Position numbers and translations under genes: made by a program. Source: Acidobacteriota bacterium (GTDB lineage Bacteria; Acidobacteriota; Polarisedimenticolia; SMYD01). Taken from it: DNA of 42,411 bases. Each line of letters begins with the position of its first letter. Position 1 is the first letter of the stretch. The notes beneath the pieces are model-generated. The model was not told the origin of the DNA. It made no database searches and worked only from the letters and a program-made list of their open reading frames with translations. Where the stretch lies: assembly GCA_004356015.1 (NCBI GenBank), contig SMYD01000013.1:1-42411 (forward strand), read 5' to 3'. Shown in pieces: positions 1 to 8,593 of the stretch.

Positions 1-60
1 CTGCTCTCACGGGTTGCAACCGGCAGCATGGCGGCAGTGTAGCCGCCCGCCAGCTTCCCC

Positions 61-1113
61 TCAAGCGGAGAATCGAGAACGTGGACTGACGCGGGTCGTC
101 AGGAGATCCAGGACAAGCCGGGTCAGGACCACCCGGGGAGATCCGGAACCGCCTCCCTTGAGCGCCGAATCGGCTTCCAGGAGCAGGGCGGGTGCCCTGC
201 TCAGATCCCTCAGATGGTGTTTCCGCACCCGGTTGAGGATGGCACGCCTGAGGCGCGGGGCGGCGCGGGCCCGGGGATGAACGCCCATGGCTTCCAGCAC
301 CTGGTCATCTCCCCCGCGATCTTGCCGCACCGAGCTTCCCGCCAGCATCTGACGGCGGCTGCGGGCCATGAGCCGGAGAATCGACTCGGGCGCTTCCCCC
401 TGTTCCAGCAGGGCCTGAAGTCCGGCCAGAGCACGACCCCGATCACGATCTTCGAGAGCCTCGATGAACGCCCACACCGTCCCGTGAGGAACCGGAGACA
501 GCACCTGAGAAACCGTCTCCGGCGTGATGATGTCGTCCTTGACCCCGAGATAGAGGAGAACCTTGTCAAGACCCCCCAGAAGTTCCTCCGGATCGTCACC
601 CAGGATCTCCTGCAATCGTTGCGCCACGCCTGCGGCGGCACGTCCTCCCCGGCGCTTGATCTCCTCCTCCAGCCAGCGGGGAATCTGGTACGGACGCAGG
701 GATGGACAATCGACCACCACAGCTGCGGCGCGCAAACGCCGCGCAGCACCGCCCGTGGAGGGCAACTTCTCTCCCTCCAGGACCAGGCAGGTGGTAGCGC
801 AGGGAGCCAGGACATACTCGGCCAGAAGCTCCAGGTCGGCGATCTTCAGATTCTCGGCTCCGGTCAAGATCACCAGGCGTCGTGCCACACCCATGGGCCG
901 CGTTCGCGCCCCATCCAGCAACGCTCCCAGATCGGTCTCTCCGGCCCCCCCCCTGCTCACGGCCCAGGGAGAGTCATCATCGCCCACCGATGCCCGGCGC
1001 AGGCCGGCCATGGCCTGGCGCCGCAGCCAGCTCCCAGGGCCCAGGACCAGGTAGACAGGGCCGGGCCCCTGGCGCTTGAGGTCCGCCTGCAGTGTCTCCA
1101 GGCTGACGGCCAC
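61..1113 (-). CDS. holA: DNA polymerase III subunit delta (HolA)
   Basis: Full-length ORF; HolA-like architecture (PVYLVLGPGSWLRRQA, later ILGDDPEELLGGLDKVLLY, VWAFIEALEDRDRGRAL); directly downstream of an LptE-like gene, a common lptE-holA order. Confidence 0.85.
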   Translation of the reverse strand: MAVSLETLQADLKRQGPGPVYLVLGPGSWLRRQAMAGLRRASVGDDDSPWAVSRGGAGETDLGALLDGARTRPMGVARRLVILTGAENLKIADLELLAEYVLAPCATTCLVLEGEKLPSTGGAARRLRAAAVVVDCPSLRPYQIPRWLEEEIKRRGGRAAAGVAQRLQEILGDDPEELLGGLDKVLLYLGVKDDIITPETVSQVLSPVPHGTVWAFIEALEDRDRGRALAGLQALLEQGEAPESILRLMARSRRQMLAGSSVRQDRGGDDQVLEAMGVHPRARAAPRLRRAILNRVRKHHLRDLSRAPALLLEADSALKGGGSGSPRVVLTRLVLDLLTTRVSPRSRFSA

Positions 1114-1115
1114 TT

Positions 1116-1634
1116 TCAGAATCCCTCGAGGATGGAAGTCACCACGGCTTCGGCAAAATCCCTGGCAACACTTTCCAGGGCGAGAGACTCCACATCCACG
1201 AACTCAGCGCCCTCCTCCCCCACCGGGTAACTCTGGCGAAAGACAAAGTGATCCGCGGCCCAGATGATGCGATCATCGCTGGTGGCCTGGAGGCGGGACC
1301 GGGCCGTGATGACCACTTCGATGGTTCTGGCCCGGCCATCGGGGTTGAATTCGACGGGCAGGGAGCGGAAACTGGTCACTTCGCCCAGAAGCACGGCATC
1401 CACGCCCTCACGTCCGGCCGTGGTGCGCCGCCGGCTGCGCACCTGCAACTGACGCAGGAGTTCCTCGGTGATCCGCTGCTCCAGTTCAGGCCGATCGGTA
1501 CGATTGATGAACTCAGGAACGCCGATGCTCTGGATATCATCGGGTAGGAATCCGCCGTGGCCCACCAGACTGTATCCACAGCCCGCAAACACCAGGGACA
1601 AGACCGCCACAGCTCGTATGAAGAAAACAGCCAC
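1116..1634 (-). CDS. lptE: LPS-assembly lipoprotein LptE-like
   Basis: Lipobox-like LVFAGCGYSLVG; IQSIGVPEFINRTDRPELEQRITEELLRQL typical of LptE; adjacent to holA; GTG start. Confidence 0.8.
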   Translation of the reverse strand: MAVFFIRAVAVLSLVFAGCGYSLVGHGGFLPDDIQSIGVPEFINRTDRPELEQRITEELLRQLQVRSRRRTTAGREGVDAVLLGEVTSFRSLPVEFNPDGRARTIEVVITARSRLQATSDDRIIWAADHFVFRQSYPVGEEGAEFVDVESLALESVARDFAEAVVTSILEGF

Positions 1635-1666
1635 CTGGTGATGCTAGGCGGCCGGACCGGTCGGGA

Positions 1667-2068
1667 TCAAGGTCTGAGGCAGGCTTCGGCCCTCCGATCC
1701 CTCAGAACCTCCTCCACCCGGCGCACCAGCAATTCCGCTTCAACAGGCTTGGGAATATAAGCATCGGCACCCAGATCCAGACCTCGCTGGCGATCTTCAT
1801 CGGCGCCCTCAGTCGTGATGATGATGATGGGCAGGTCGCGGGTACGGGCATTGCTCCGTAACAAAGCCACCAGTTTGAGACCATCCATGATGGGCATGTT
1901 GATATCGGTGAGAACAAAATCGATCTCCTCGAACGCCATGCGCCGCAGCGCATCGGCCCCATCCACGGCTTCGATGATGCGGCACTCGGGAAACCTGCGC
2001 AACGAAAAACTGATGAGCTGGCGCATGGTCGGCGAATCCTCCACGATGAGAAATGTCATGGGGCTCAT
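1667..2068 (-). CDS. CheY-like single-domain response regulator
   Basis: VEDSPTMRQ, DFVLTDINMPIMDG (phospho-Asp), IIITTE, ADAYIPKPV (Lys) all present. Confidence 0.9.
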   Translation of the reverse strand: MSPMTFLIVEDSPTMRQLISFSLRRFPECRIIEAVDGADALRRMAFEEIDFVLTDINMPIMDGLKLVALLRSNARTRDLPIIIITTEGADEDRQRGLDLGADAYIPKPVEAELLVRRVEEVLRDRRAEACLRP

Positions 2069-2916
2069 GCGCGCCTCCCTTCCGACTCGTCGACATGAGC
2101 GCCGGCCGGCGAAGCAGCCGGCCCGGCATCGTCGGACACCATCTCAACCTGCAGGAGCAGCTCATGCCAGGCCACGGGCTTGCCATTGGCCCGGCTCAGG
2201 AAGCGGCGGCGAAGGAGAGCGGACATCAGGGCTGTGCCCGCCGTCTCTGCCAGGAGGGTGAAGAGTTCATGATCCTTGGAAGTCAGAGATTTTTTCTGGG
2301 TGAACAGGCTGTGGACCTGGATGACACCCAACAACCTCCCGTCGGCCTTGAGGGGGACACAGGCAACAGGATTTCTGAAGTCGCCCTCCTGCCGGTCACC
2401 GTCGAAGAACGGAATTCCTGTCTTGGCCACCACACCCATGATGCCCGCGCTCAGCGGGATGCTGCGAGGATTATGGCCCTGGCCGCGCTCGCTGGCGACC
2501 TGGCTCAGAGTCTCCCCGTCACGGTTGAGGAGAAAAATGCCGAACTGCCGCGCGCCGACCAGATCCAGAAGAATTTCCGTCATGGAGGTGAGCACCGAGT
2601 CCCATTCCAAGGCTCGATGAAGATTGAAACCGGCCACGTAGAGGTTGGCCAGCAGGTCCTCCTGGACACCCTCGGGCCGGCGCTCTGTAGCCGTCTCCAG
2701 GCGCAGCGACAGATCACGGTTTTTCATCTCCAGCACCTTGACACGCTCCTCCAGAGATCTGGTCTGCGCCACGTCGGCGGCTTCCGGTCGCTGCGGGTCT
2801 TTCCGGAGTTGCAGGTTCTCGCGGGCGATTTCCCCATGGACGTATCTCAGGGTGTCCAGCGCTGCTTCGAACCGGGCATGGTGTGTTCCCTGCCCGTCTT
2901 TTCCCGGATTTCTCAT
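2065..2916 (-). CDS. GAF-domain protein with N-terminal coiled coil, part of the che operon
   Basis: Start refined from ORF 2979 to 2916, where the ATG forms an ATGA overlap with the cheB stop; GAF-like region (WDSVLTSMTEILLDLVGARQFGIFLLN...GVVAKTGIPFF...VPLKADGRLLGVIQVH). Confidence 0.8.
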   Translation of the reverse strand: MRNPGKDGQGTHHARFEAALDTLRYVHGEIARENLQLRKDPQRPEAADVAQTRSLEERVKVLEMKNRDLSLRLETATERRPEGVQEDLLANLYVAGFNLHRALEWDSVLTSMTEILLDLVGARQFGIFLLNRDGETLSQVASERGQGHNPRSIPLSAGIMGVVAKTGIPFFDGDRQEGDFRNPVACVPLKADGRLLGVIQVHSLFTQKKSLTSKDHELFTLLAETAGTALMSALLRRRFLSRANGKPVAWHELLLQVEMVSDDAGPAASPAGAHVDESEGRRA

Positions 2917-4019
2917 GGGTTTCCCTTTCCCTGCTGGAACGGCATCGCCATCACTTCCTCCCCGGGATAAGACCTGCACCCCAGCGTCATGCTCTCCATG
3001 AGCGCGGCCATGGATTCCAGTGGCACGACGCGATCAATCATGCCGGCGCGGATGGCGTTTCCCGGCATTCCGAAGACGATGGCTGAACGTTCAGATTCTG
3101 CCACCGCCAGGCCGCCAGCCGCGGCAAGAGCCGAGATGCCACGGGTGCCATCATGCCCCATCCCCGTAAGAACGATTCCAGCCGCTGCCTCGCCGGCCAC
3201 GCGCGCCGCCGAATCCAGAAGGAGATCCCCGCTGGGCACATGAAGATCGCCCTCCTGCGTCGCCACCACTCTCATCCTGAAGCAACTTCCGGTCATCCCC
3301 TCCACAAGCAAATGCCGCCCGCCGGGAGCCAGAAGAATCTGTCCGGGACGCAACAGGTCGCCGTTTCTCGCCTCCCGTACCGGCAGAGAACAGATCGCAT
3401 CCAGACGACGCGCAAAGGGTCCGGTGAACTCGCCGGGCATATGCTGCACCAGAGCTACCGCAGCCGGAAAATCGGCCGGCAGCCGGGCCAGGATGTGTTG
3501 CAGCGCCTGAGGGCCACCGGTGGAGCTCACCATGGCGATGAGCCGGATTCCATGGCTCACTGCGGGCAGGCTCGCCGGAGGCCGTGGCCTTGGCACCGGG
3601 GCACCCTGAGAAACCAGCCGCTCTACCCGGGGACGTGCATGGCCAATCTGCAGGATCTTGGCCATGAGCTCCTCGCCGATGGACGGAAGGTCCGGGCTGA
3701 CCCGTCCCGGCTTGAGGACGAAATCGAGAGCGCCCAGCTCAAGGGCTTGGAAGAGGCTGTAATTGGACTCCCTGGAAGTGACCACAACAATGGGGAGCGG
3801 CTGTTCCGCCATGACCCAGCGCAGGAGGCTCAGACCGTCCATGCCGGGCATTTCCAGGTCCAGAGTCAGGACATGGGGCTCATGCTGCCGGATCATGCGA
3901 ATGCCCTCCAATCCATCCCGGGCCGCCCCCACGACCTGCAGATCAGGATGTCCGGCCAGCAATCGTGAGAGCGTAGCCCGGTTGTAGGCAGAATCATCGA
4001 TGATCAGAACCCGTGTCAC
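2913..4019 (-). CDS. cheB: Chemotaxis protein-glutamate methylesterase CheB
   Basis: Receiver (VLIIDDSAYNRA, TLDLEMPGMDG, LKPG) plus methylesterase motifs (SSTGGPQALQ, VQHMPGEFTGPFARRLD, TGMGHDGTRG); GTG start overlaps the cheR stop. Confidence 0.95.
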   Translation of the reverse strand: MTRVLIIDDSAYNRATLSRLLAGHPDLQVVGAARDGLEGIRMIRQHEPHVLTLDLEMPGMDGLSLLRWVMAEQPLPIVVVTSRESNYSLFQALELGALDFVLKPGRVSPDLPSIGEELMAKILQIGHARPRVERLVSQGAPVPRPRPPASLPAVSHGIRLIAMVSSTGGPQALQHILARLPADFPAAVALVQHMPGEFTGPFARRLDAICSLPVREARNGDLLRPGQILLAPGGRHLLVEGMTGSCFRMRVVATQEGDLHVPSGDLLLDSAARVAGEAAAGIVLTGMGHDGTRGISALAAAGGLAVAESERSAIVFGMPGNAIRAGMIDRVVPLESMAALMESMTLGCRSYPGEEVMAMPFQQGKGNP

Positions 4020-4876
4020 CGCTCCTCCCGACGATAAGCCACATCGTTGTTCAGGCTGGCGAACTCGAACCGATCCGAGAGATCCAGAAGCGATTCCGAA
4101 TGACCCAGAAGCAGGTAGCCGCCTTCGTTGAGACGGTCATGGAAGAGGTTGATAACCTGGCGCCGCGCCTCCTGATGAAAATAAATGAGAACATTGCGGC
4201 AGAAAATTGCGTCGAATTTGACCAGGGGAAGATCGCCTGCCGGCCCCATGAGATTGCAGCGCCCGAATTGGACCATGCGGCGCACACGTGGCACCACCTG
4301 CATTCTGCCAGCCTCTGCTTCCTGAAAGTACCGTTCCTGGTAGCCGTCAGGCATGGAGCGAAAGGAAAAACGTCCATAGATCCCGCGCCTCGCCTTCTCC
4401 AGAGCTTTACGAGACTGATCCGATCCGAATATTTCCACGGCACCCTCCAGCGATGGATCGGTTTCCAGCACCGCCATGGCCAGTGAGTAGGTTTCTTCCC
4501 CGGTGGCACATCCGGCGCTCCACACGCGGACCCGGGCACCGGGCCGGGCCTTCCGCCGCTCCTGCAGAATCTCCCTGGCAAATGTCCAGATCTGAGATGG
4601 CTCGCGAAAAAAGTACGTTTCATTATTGGCCAGCGTTTCGAAAAGGGCTTCGATCTCAGCCTCGCTCTGTTCGTCATAGAGCAGGCGGTAGTAGTAATCC
4701 TGCAGGTTGTCCAGTCCCAGTTCGGCCATTCGCCGGGCCAGCCGGGCGCGGGCCATTTCACGGAATGAGTCGCGGAAAAGGAACCCGAACCGTCGATTGA
4801 GCAGTTCCAGGATTTGCCGAAGGATGTCGTCGGGTAGCTGGCAGGCTTCCACGGCGTGCCCGGTTGCCGGGGTCAC
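4016..4876 (-). CDS. cheR: Chemotaxis protein methyltransferase CheR
   Basis: SAM-binding VWSAGCATGEETYSLAM; FCRNVLIYFHQEARRQVINLFHDRLNEGGYLLLGHSESL; start refined to GTG 4876 (GTGA overlap with the upstream stop). Confidence 0.95.
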   Translation of the reverse strand: MTPATGHAVEACQLPDDILRQILELLNRRFGFLFRDSFREMARARLARRMAELGLDNLQDYYYRLLYDEQSEAEIEALFETLANNETYFFREPSQIWTFAREILQERRKARPGARVRVWSAGCATGEETYSLAMAVLETDPSLEGAVEIFGSDQSRKALEKARRGIYGRFSFRSMPDGYQERYFQEAEAGRMQVVPRVRRMVQFGRCNLMGPAGDLPLVKFDAIFCRNVLIYFHQEARRQVINLFHDRLNEGGYLLLGHSESLLDLSDRFEFASLNNDVAYRREER

Positions 4877-7083
4877 GTGGTCTCCCCCGGTTCGACGTCG
4901 AGGGTGGCGGAGATCTCCCGGCGGAGGCTCTCCCTGAGGACCGCTGCCAGGCCTTCCCGGACAGCAGGATCTTGAGCCGACGCCCACGCTGCCCGCAGAT
5001 CATCGGAGAACACGGATTGACCCTCTATCAGCAGGGCCGCTGCCGTCTCGGCAACGTCCTTTTCTGCCAGGGCGGACACAAGGTAGGAAAGGGCCGACTC
5101 CGGCTCGGCATGGTACAGGGCGCGCAGCAGCGCTTGCCTGGCCACCGCGTCCCTCTCCCTGTCCATGGCCCGGGCCAGGGGAATGAACGCGCCGGCGTGC
5201 CCCGACTCCCCCAGACTCTCGGCGGCGGCGCAGCGCACGCTCCAGTCCTGGTCCTCCAGGCCCGCCGCCATCATCTCCATGGGTACCGCCTCACCGCCGG
5301 CACCCAGAGCACGCAAGACAGCGCGCCGGATTTCCGGGTCCGGATCCCTGGCCACCTCCTGGAGCACCTCACGGCTCTCCGGCCAGAGCTGTCCCAGGGC
5401 ACAAATTGCGCTGGCGCGCACAGGTGTCGCTTCACGCCGAGCAACCTCCTCCAGGGCAGCCTGCACCTCGACGGCGGCGTGATCCGCCAGGGCCTGGGCA
5501 GCCCGGCAGCGGACCCAGATGGTGCGATCCTGTAAAGCCGCCAGGAGCACCCCCCTGGCGCGGTCGTCACGCAGACGGCCGACCGCCGCAACTGCCTCCT
5601 CACGCACCCTGGCATCCTCATCCGCGAGGGCCACCGTCAAACGCCAGAGCCGTTGCGGATCGGTACTCTCACCGAGCAGTGAAACGGCTGTACGGCGCAC
5701 CGATGGTGCCGGATCGTGAAGGGCCAGATCCAGCGTCTCCGCCGAGCCCTCGCTGCCCAGACCCGCGATGACGGCCAGCGCCGCGCAGCGCATCTCCGCA
5801 CTGGAAGAAGCGGTGAGACCCTCGACCCGGCCGGAAACTTCATCCCTGTTATCGTCGGAAAGAGCCGCCAGGCGGAGAAGACCTTTGACGGCCTCCTGGG
5901 ACACAAGCAGCGACAGGTCCCCCAGCGCCCCCACCAGAGCGTCCAGATCCTCACGCCGCGGCTCAGCAGCCATTGCGGCCGCAGCCGCCTGCCTCACGAT
6001 ATCTTCTTCATGCTCCAGATGGCGGCGCAGAAAGAGATCCACGGCTGAATCACGACGCAAGCCGATGATTTCGACAAGCCTGTGGATGGCATCGGCGGGC
6101 AGAACTGCCTCGGCGGCGACCTTCAGGATTGTCCGTGCGTGCTCCTGGGCCAGGTCGCGCAATGCCTCCACCGCCAGATCAGCCATGAGCGGCTCTGCCA
6201 GGCTCTCCACCATGGCTGGGATAGCGGCTGGGTTGCGGCACCATCCCAGTGTGCGCAGAGCGTACCTTTTGCGATCTCCGTCACTTCGCCCGACCATATC
6301 TTTCAGACCCTGAAACAGGCCTGAACTGGTGACCTCCTGCATCTCTTCAACGATCCGGTTCACCAGGACTTCTCGCGCCCCGCCGATACGGGCGCGCTCC
6401 ACCATCTCGTTGAGAGCAACCAGTGCCGTTCGATCGGGGCAAGGCGTTCCCCCCACCATCGCGTTCACCAGTGGCCCGATGGCAGATTCATCGCCAATGC
6501 GGCCCATGGCTCTCAGAACAGCTTTGCGGTAATACGGTTCATCAACGAGGGGAATAAGCCGGGATACAGCGGCAGCGTGTCCCACCTCCCCCAGAGCGTC
6601 AATGGCGTAGAACATCTGCCAGCGCTCACCGCTGTCCAGCACCGAGAGAAGCGTGGGGACGCAGGAGGGATCTTTCAGCGCACCCAGGCAACTGATGGCC
6701 GCGGCAGCTACCGACGGATCGGCGTGGCGGGCCAGGGGAATGACAACTTCCACCGTCTCACGGCTGGGAATCTTTCCCATGATGACCAGGATCTGGATGG
6801 TGAGGTCCCTCCGGCGCACAGGATCGAGAGCTCGTATGAGCCCGGGAAGCGCTTCCTCCCGGTAGCGCATGAGGACGTCAGCGGCTGAACTGCGCGCCGT
6901 GGCATCCTCCGGGTCAGACAGTGCTGCCAGCAGGCCGGGCATGGTCTCGGCGGGATCGCGCCCGGCCAGACCGGTGATGGCGGCGCGGCGCACTCTCAGG
7001 CTGGAGTGCCCCAGCAGAGCCGTCAATTCTCCCACGCTTTCCTGACCATCCAGGAAAGGGTGCTCTTCCAGATGGGTGCTCAC
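4873..7083 (-). CDS. HEAT-repeat / PBS-lyase-like repeat protein in the che operon
   Basis: 736 aa of tandem ~30-aa helical repeats (VRRAAITGLAGRDP..., DPSVAAAAISCLGALKDPSCVPTLLSVL, DQDWSVRCAAAESLGESGHAGAFIPLARAM). Confidence 0.9.
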   Translation of the reverse strand: MSTHLEEHPFLDGQESVGELTALLGHSSLRVRRAAITGLAGRDPAETMPGLLAALSDPEDATARSSAADVLMRYREEALPGLIRALDPVRRRDLTIQILVIMGKIPSRETVEVVIPLARHADPSVAAAAISCLGALKDPSCVPTLLSVLDSGERWQMFYAIDALGEVGHAAAVSRLIPLVDEPYYRKAVLRAMGRIGDESAIGPLVNAMVGGTPCPDRTALVALNEMVERARIGGAREVLVNRIVEEMQEVTSSGLFQGLKDMVGRSDGDRKRYALRTLGWCRNPAAIPAMVESLAEPLMADLAVEALRDLAQEHARTILKVAAEAVLPADAIHRLVEIIGLRRDSAVDLFLRRHLEHEEDIVRQAAAAAMAAEPRREDLDALVGALGDLSLLVSQEAVKGLLRLAALSDDNRDEVSGRVEGLTASSSAEMRCAALAVIAGLGSEGSAETLDLALHDPAPSVRRTAVSLLGESTDPQRLWRLTVALADEDARVREEAVAAVGRLRDDRARGVLLAALQDRTIWVRCRAAQALADHAAVEVQAALEEVARREATPVRASAICALGQLWPESREVLQEVARDPDPEIRRAVLRALGAGGEAVPMEMMAAGLEDQDWSVRCAAAESLGESGHAGAFIPLARAMDRERDAVARQALLRALYHAEPESALSYLVSALAEKDVAETAAALLIEGQSVFSDDLRAAWASAQDPAVREGLAAVLRESLRREISATLDVEPGETT

Positions 7084-7087
7084 GAGA

Positions 7088-8077
7088 TCACGTGCGCAGG
7101 CCCGCGGGCATCCCCGCAGCAGAACGGTGGCGCTCCACAGCGTCCTTCACCGTCTGGTGGTAAACCTGCCCATGGCCTTCCAGATGGCCGAAGCGCGCGC
7201 GCACCAGTGCCTCCCCCTCACGGATCTCCTGGGCGAACGCCTGCAGGAAGGTTCCGGAGGCCATCACCCCATCGGCCGTATCCGGGTTGTACAGGATGAT
7301 GTCGCCCACCACGATGCGGGCCAGCCGCGTGAGTTCATCCCATTCATCACCATCGGTGTCGGCCACGGACGAAGGCAAGGCCTCGCCTGCCCGGCAGAAT
7401 TGCACAAGCTCTCGATGCATTTCATCCCGCTTCCCGTTGCCGTCCAGAAATCCATCGGCTCCGTAGAGGTCGTCAGGATGGCGCATGAATCGGTCCCGGC
7501 GATAGAGGGATCCGACCAGCAGGACCCGCGTCTGGTTCAGCTGCGGGTGGCGTTTGATCTCCGAGCACAAGGTCACGCCCAGGACATGGGGCAGGAATAC
7601 GTTCAGGACCACCAGCCGCGGAGGCCAGCCGGCCAGGAGGCGGCGTACCTCGAGACCATCCTCGACAGCCTTGACTTGGTACCCTTCATGTTGAAGGCTT
7701 CCTGTGAACAGATCCCGCAACACCGGATCCTGTTCCGCCACCAGAGCCCTGGGCCTGCCGGGGGTATGCCCCGCTCCGTGAACATCTGCAGCCTCTGGTG
7801 CATCGCCATCCTGCTGCCCTGTGGCGGTCTGCGCCTTTGCCCCTGTGGTGTCAACCTCCCGGGGACGAGACAACGCAACCACATGGGAGGACGCCTGGGG
7901 CTCATGGATTCCGGGCACATCCCCGGACGCCGGCTGTAAAGCCGCCGGGATATCGACGCGCATGACCGCTTCGCATGTCCGGCAGCGGATACGCACACCC
8001 TGGCTGCCGAATCTGACGGCGTCATAGCGATAACGTCGACCGCATGTGGGGCAACCGATGAGAACCGTGCCTACCAT
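7088..8077 (-). CDS. Zinc-ribbon (MJ0042-like) plus pseudo-receiver protein
   Basis: N-terminal IGCPTCGRRYRYDAVRFGSQGVRIRCRTCEAVMRV zinc ribbon; receiver-like RALVAEQDPVLRDLF...RLVVLNVFLPHVLG with Asn in place of the acceptor Asp. Confidence 0.8.
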   Translation of the reverse strand: MVGTVLIGCPTCGRRYRYDAVRFGSQGVRIRCRTCEAVMRVDIPAALQPASGDVPGIHEPQASSHVVALSRPREVDTTGAKAQTATGQQDGDAPEAADVHGAGHTPGRPRALVAEQDPVLRDLFTGSLQHEGYQVKAVEDGLEVRRLLAGWPPRLVVLNVFLPHVLGVTLCSEIKRHPQLNQTRVLLVGSLYRRDRFMRHPDDLYGADGFLDGNGKRDEMHRELVQFCRAGEALPSSVADTDGDEWDELTRLARIVVGDIILYNPDTADGVMASGTFLQAFAQEIREGEALVRARFGHLEGHGQVYHQTVKDAVERHRSAAGMPAGLRT

Positions 8078-8086
8078 GACTCCTCC

Positions 8087-8593
8087 TCAGACCTTGAGAA
8101 CAGCTTCGCGGTCCAGGATGATGAGAATCGACTCCTGGCGCGTGTCACAAACCCCGGAAATACCCCGTGCAGCCGCATCAACCAGAGTCGAAGGCGGCGG
8201 TGCGATGCTGTCTACCGGCAACTTCTCCACCTGCAGCACTTCATCCACAAGCAACCCCACCGATTCTTCTCCGTGGCGAAGAACAATGATGCGGGAAGCA
8301 GACCCAATCTCCGCTGCTTCCAGTCCCATGCGAACGCGACCGTCCACCACTGTGATGATGCGCCCGCGCACGGAGATGATGCCGTGAATAACGTCCGCCG
8401 CCTGGGGGATGGGCGTCGCTGAGCGATACTTGAGGATCTCGAGGATCTCCTGGATATCCAGGGCATACCGTTCACCAGCCAGACGGAACGCCAGAACCTG
8501 AAGAACAGGAACCGTGGCGCCCGTTCGCGCCTCGTTCAGGGCCATGTCGTGAGATGGCGCCAAATCGCTGATATTCATGGTTTTCCGGCTCAC
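8087..8593 (-). CDS. cheW: Chemotaxis coupling protein CheW
   Basis: LQVLAFRLAGERYALDIQEILEILKYRSATPIPQAADVIHGIISVRGRIITVVDGRVRMG; ATGA overlap with the cheA stop. Confidence 0.92.
   Translation of the reverse strand: MSRKTMNISDLAPSHDMALNEARTGATVPVLQVLAFRLAGERYALDIQEILEILKYRSATPIPQAADVIHGIISVRGRIITVVDGRVRMGLEAAEIGSASRIIVLRHGEESVGLLVDEVLQVEKLPVDSIAPPPSTLVDAAARGISGVCDTRQESILIILDREAVLKV

Noticed and set aside
1-60. Left edge of window downstream of holA
   Set aside because: Too short to identify a gene or terminator with confidence.
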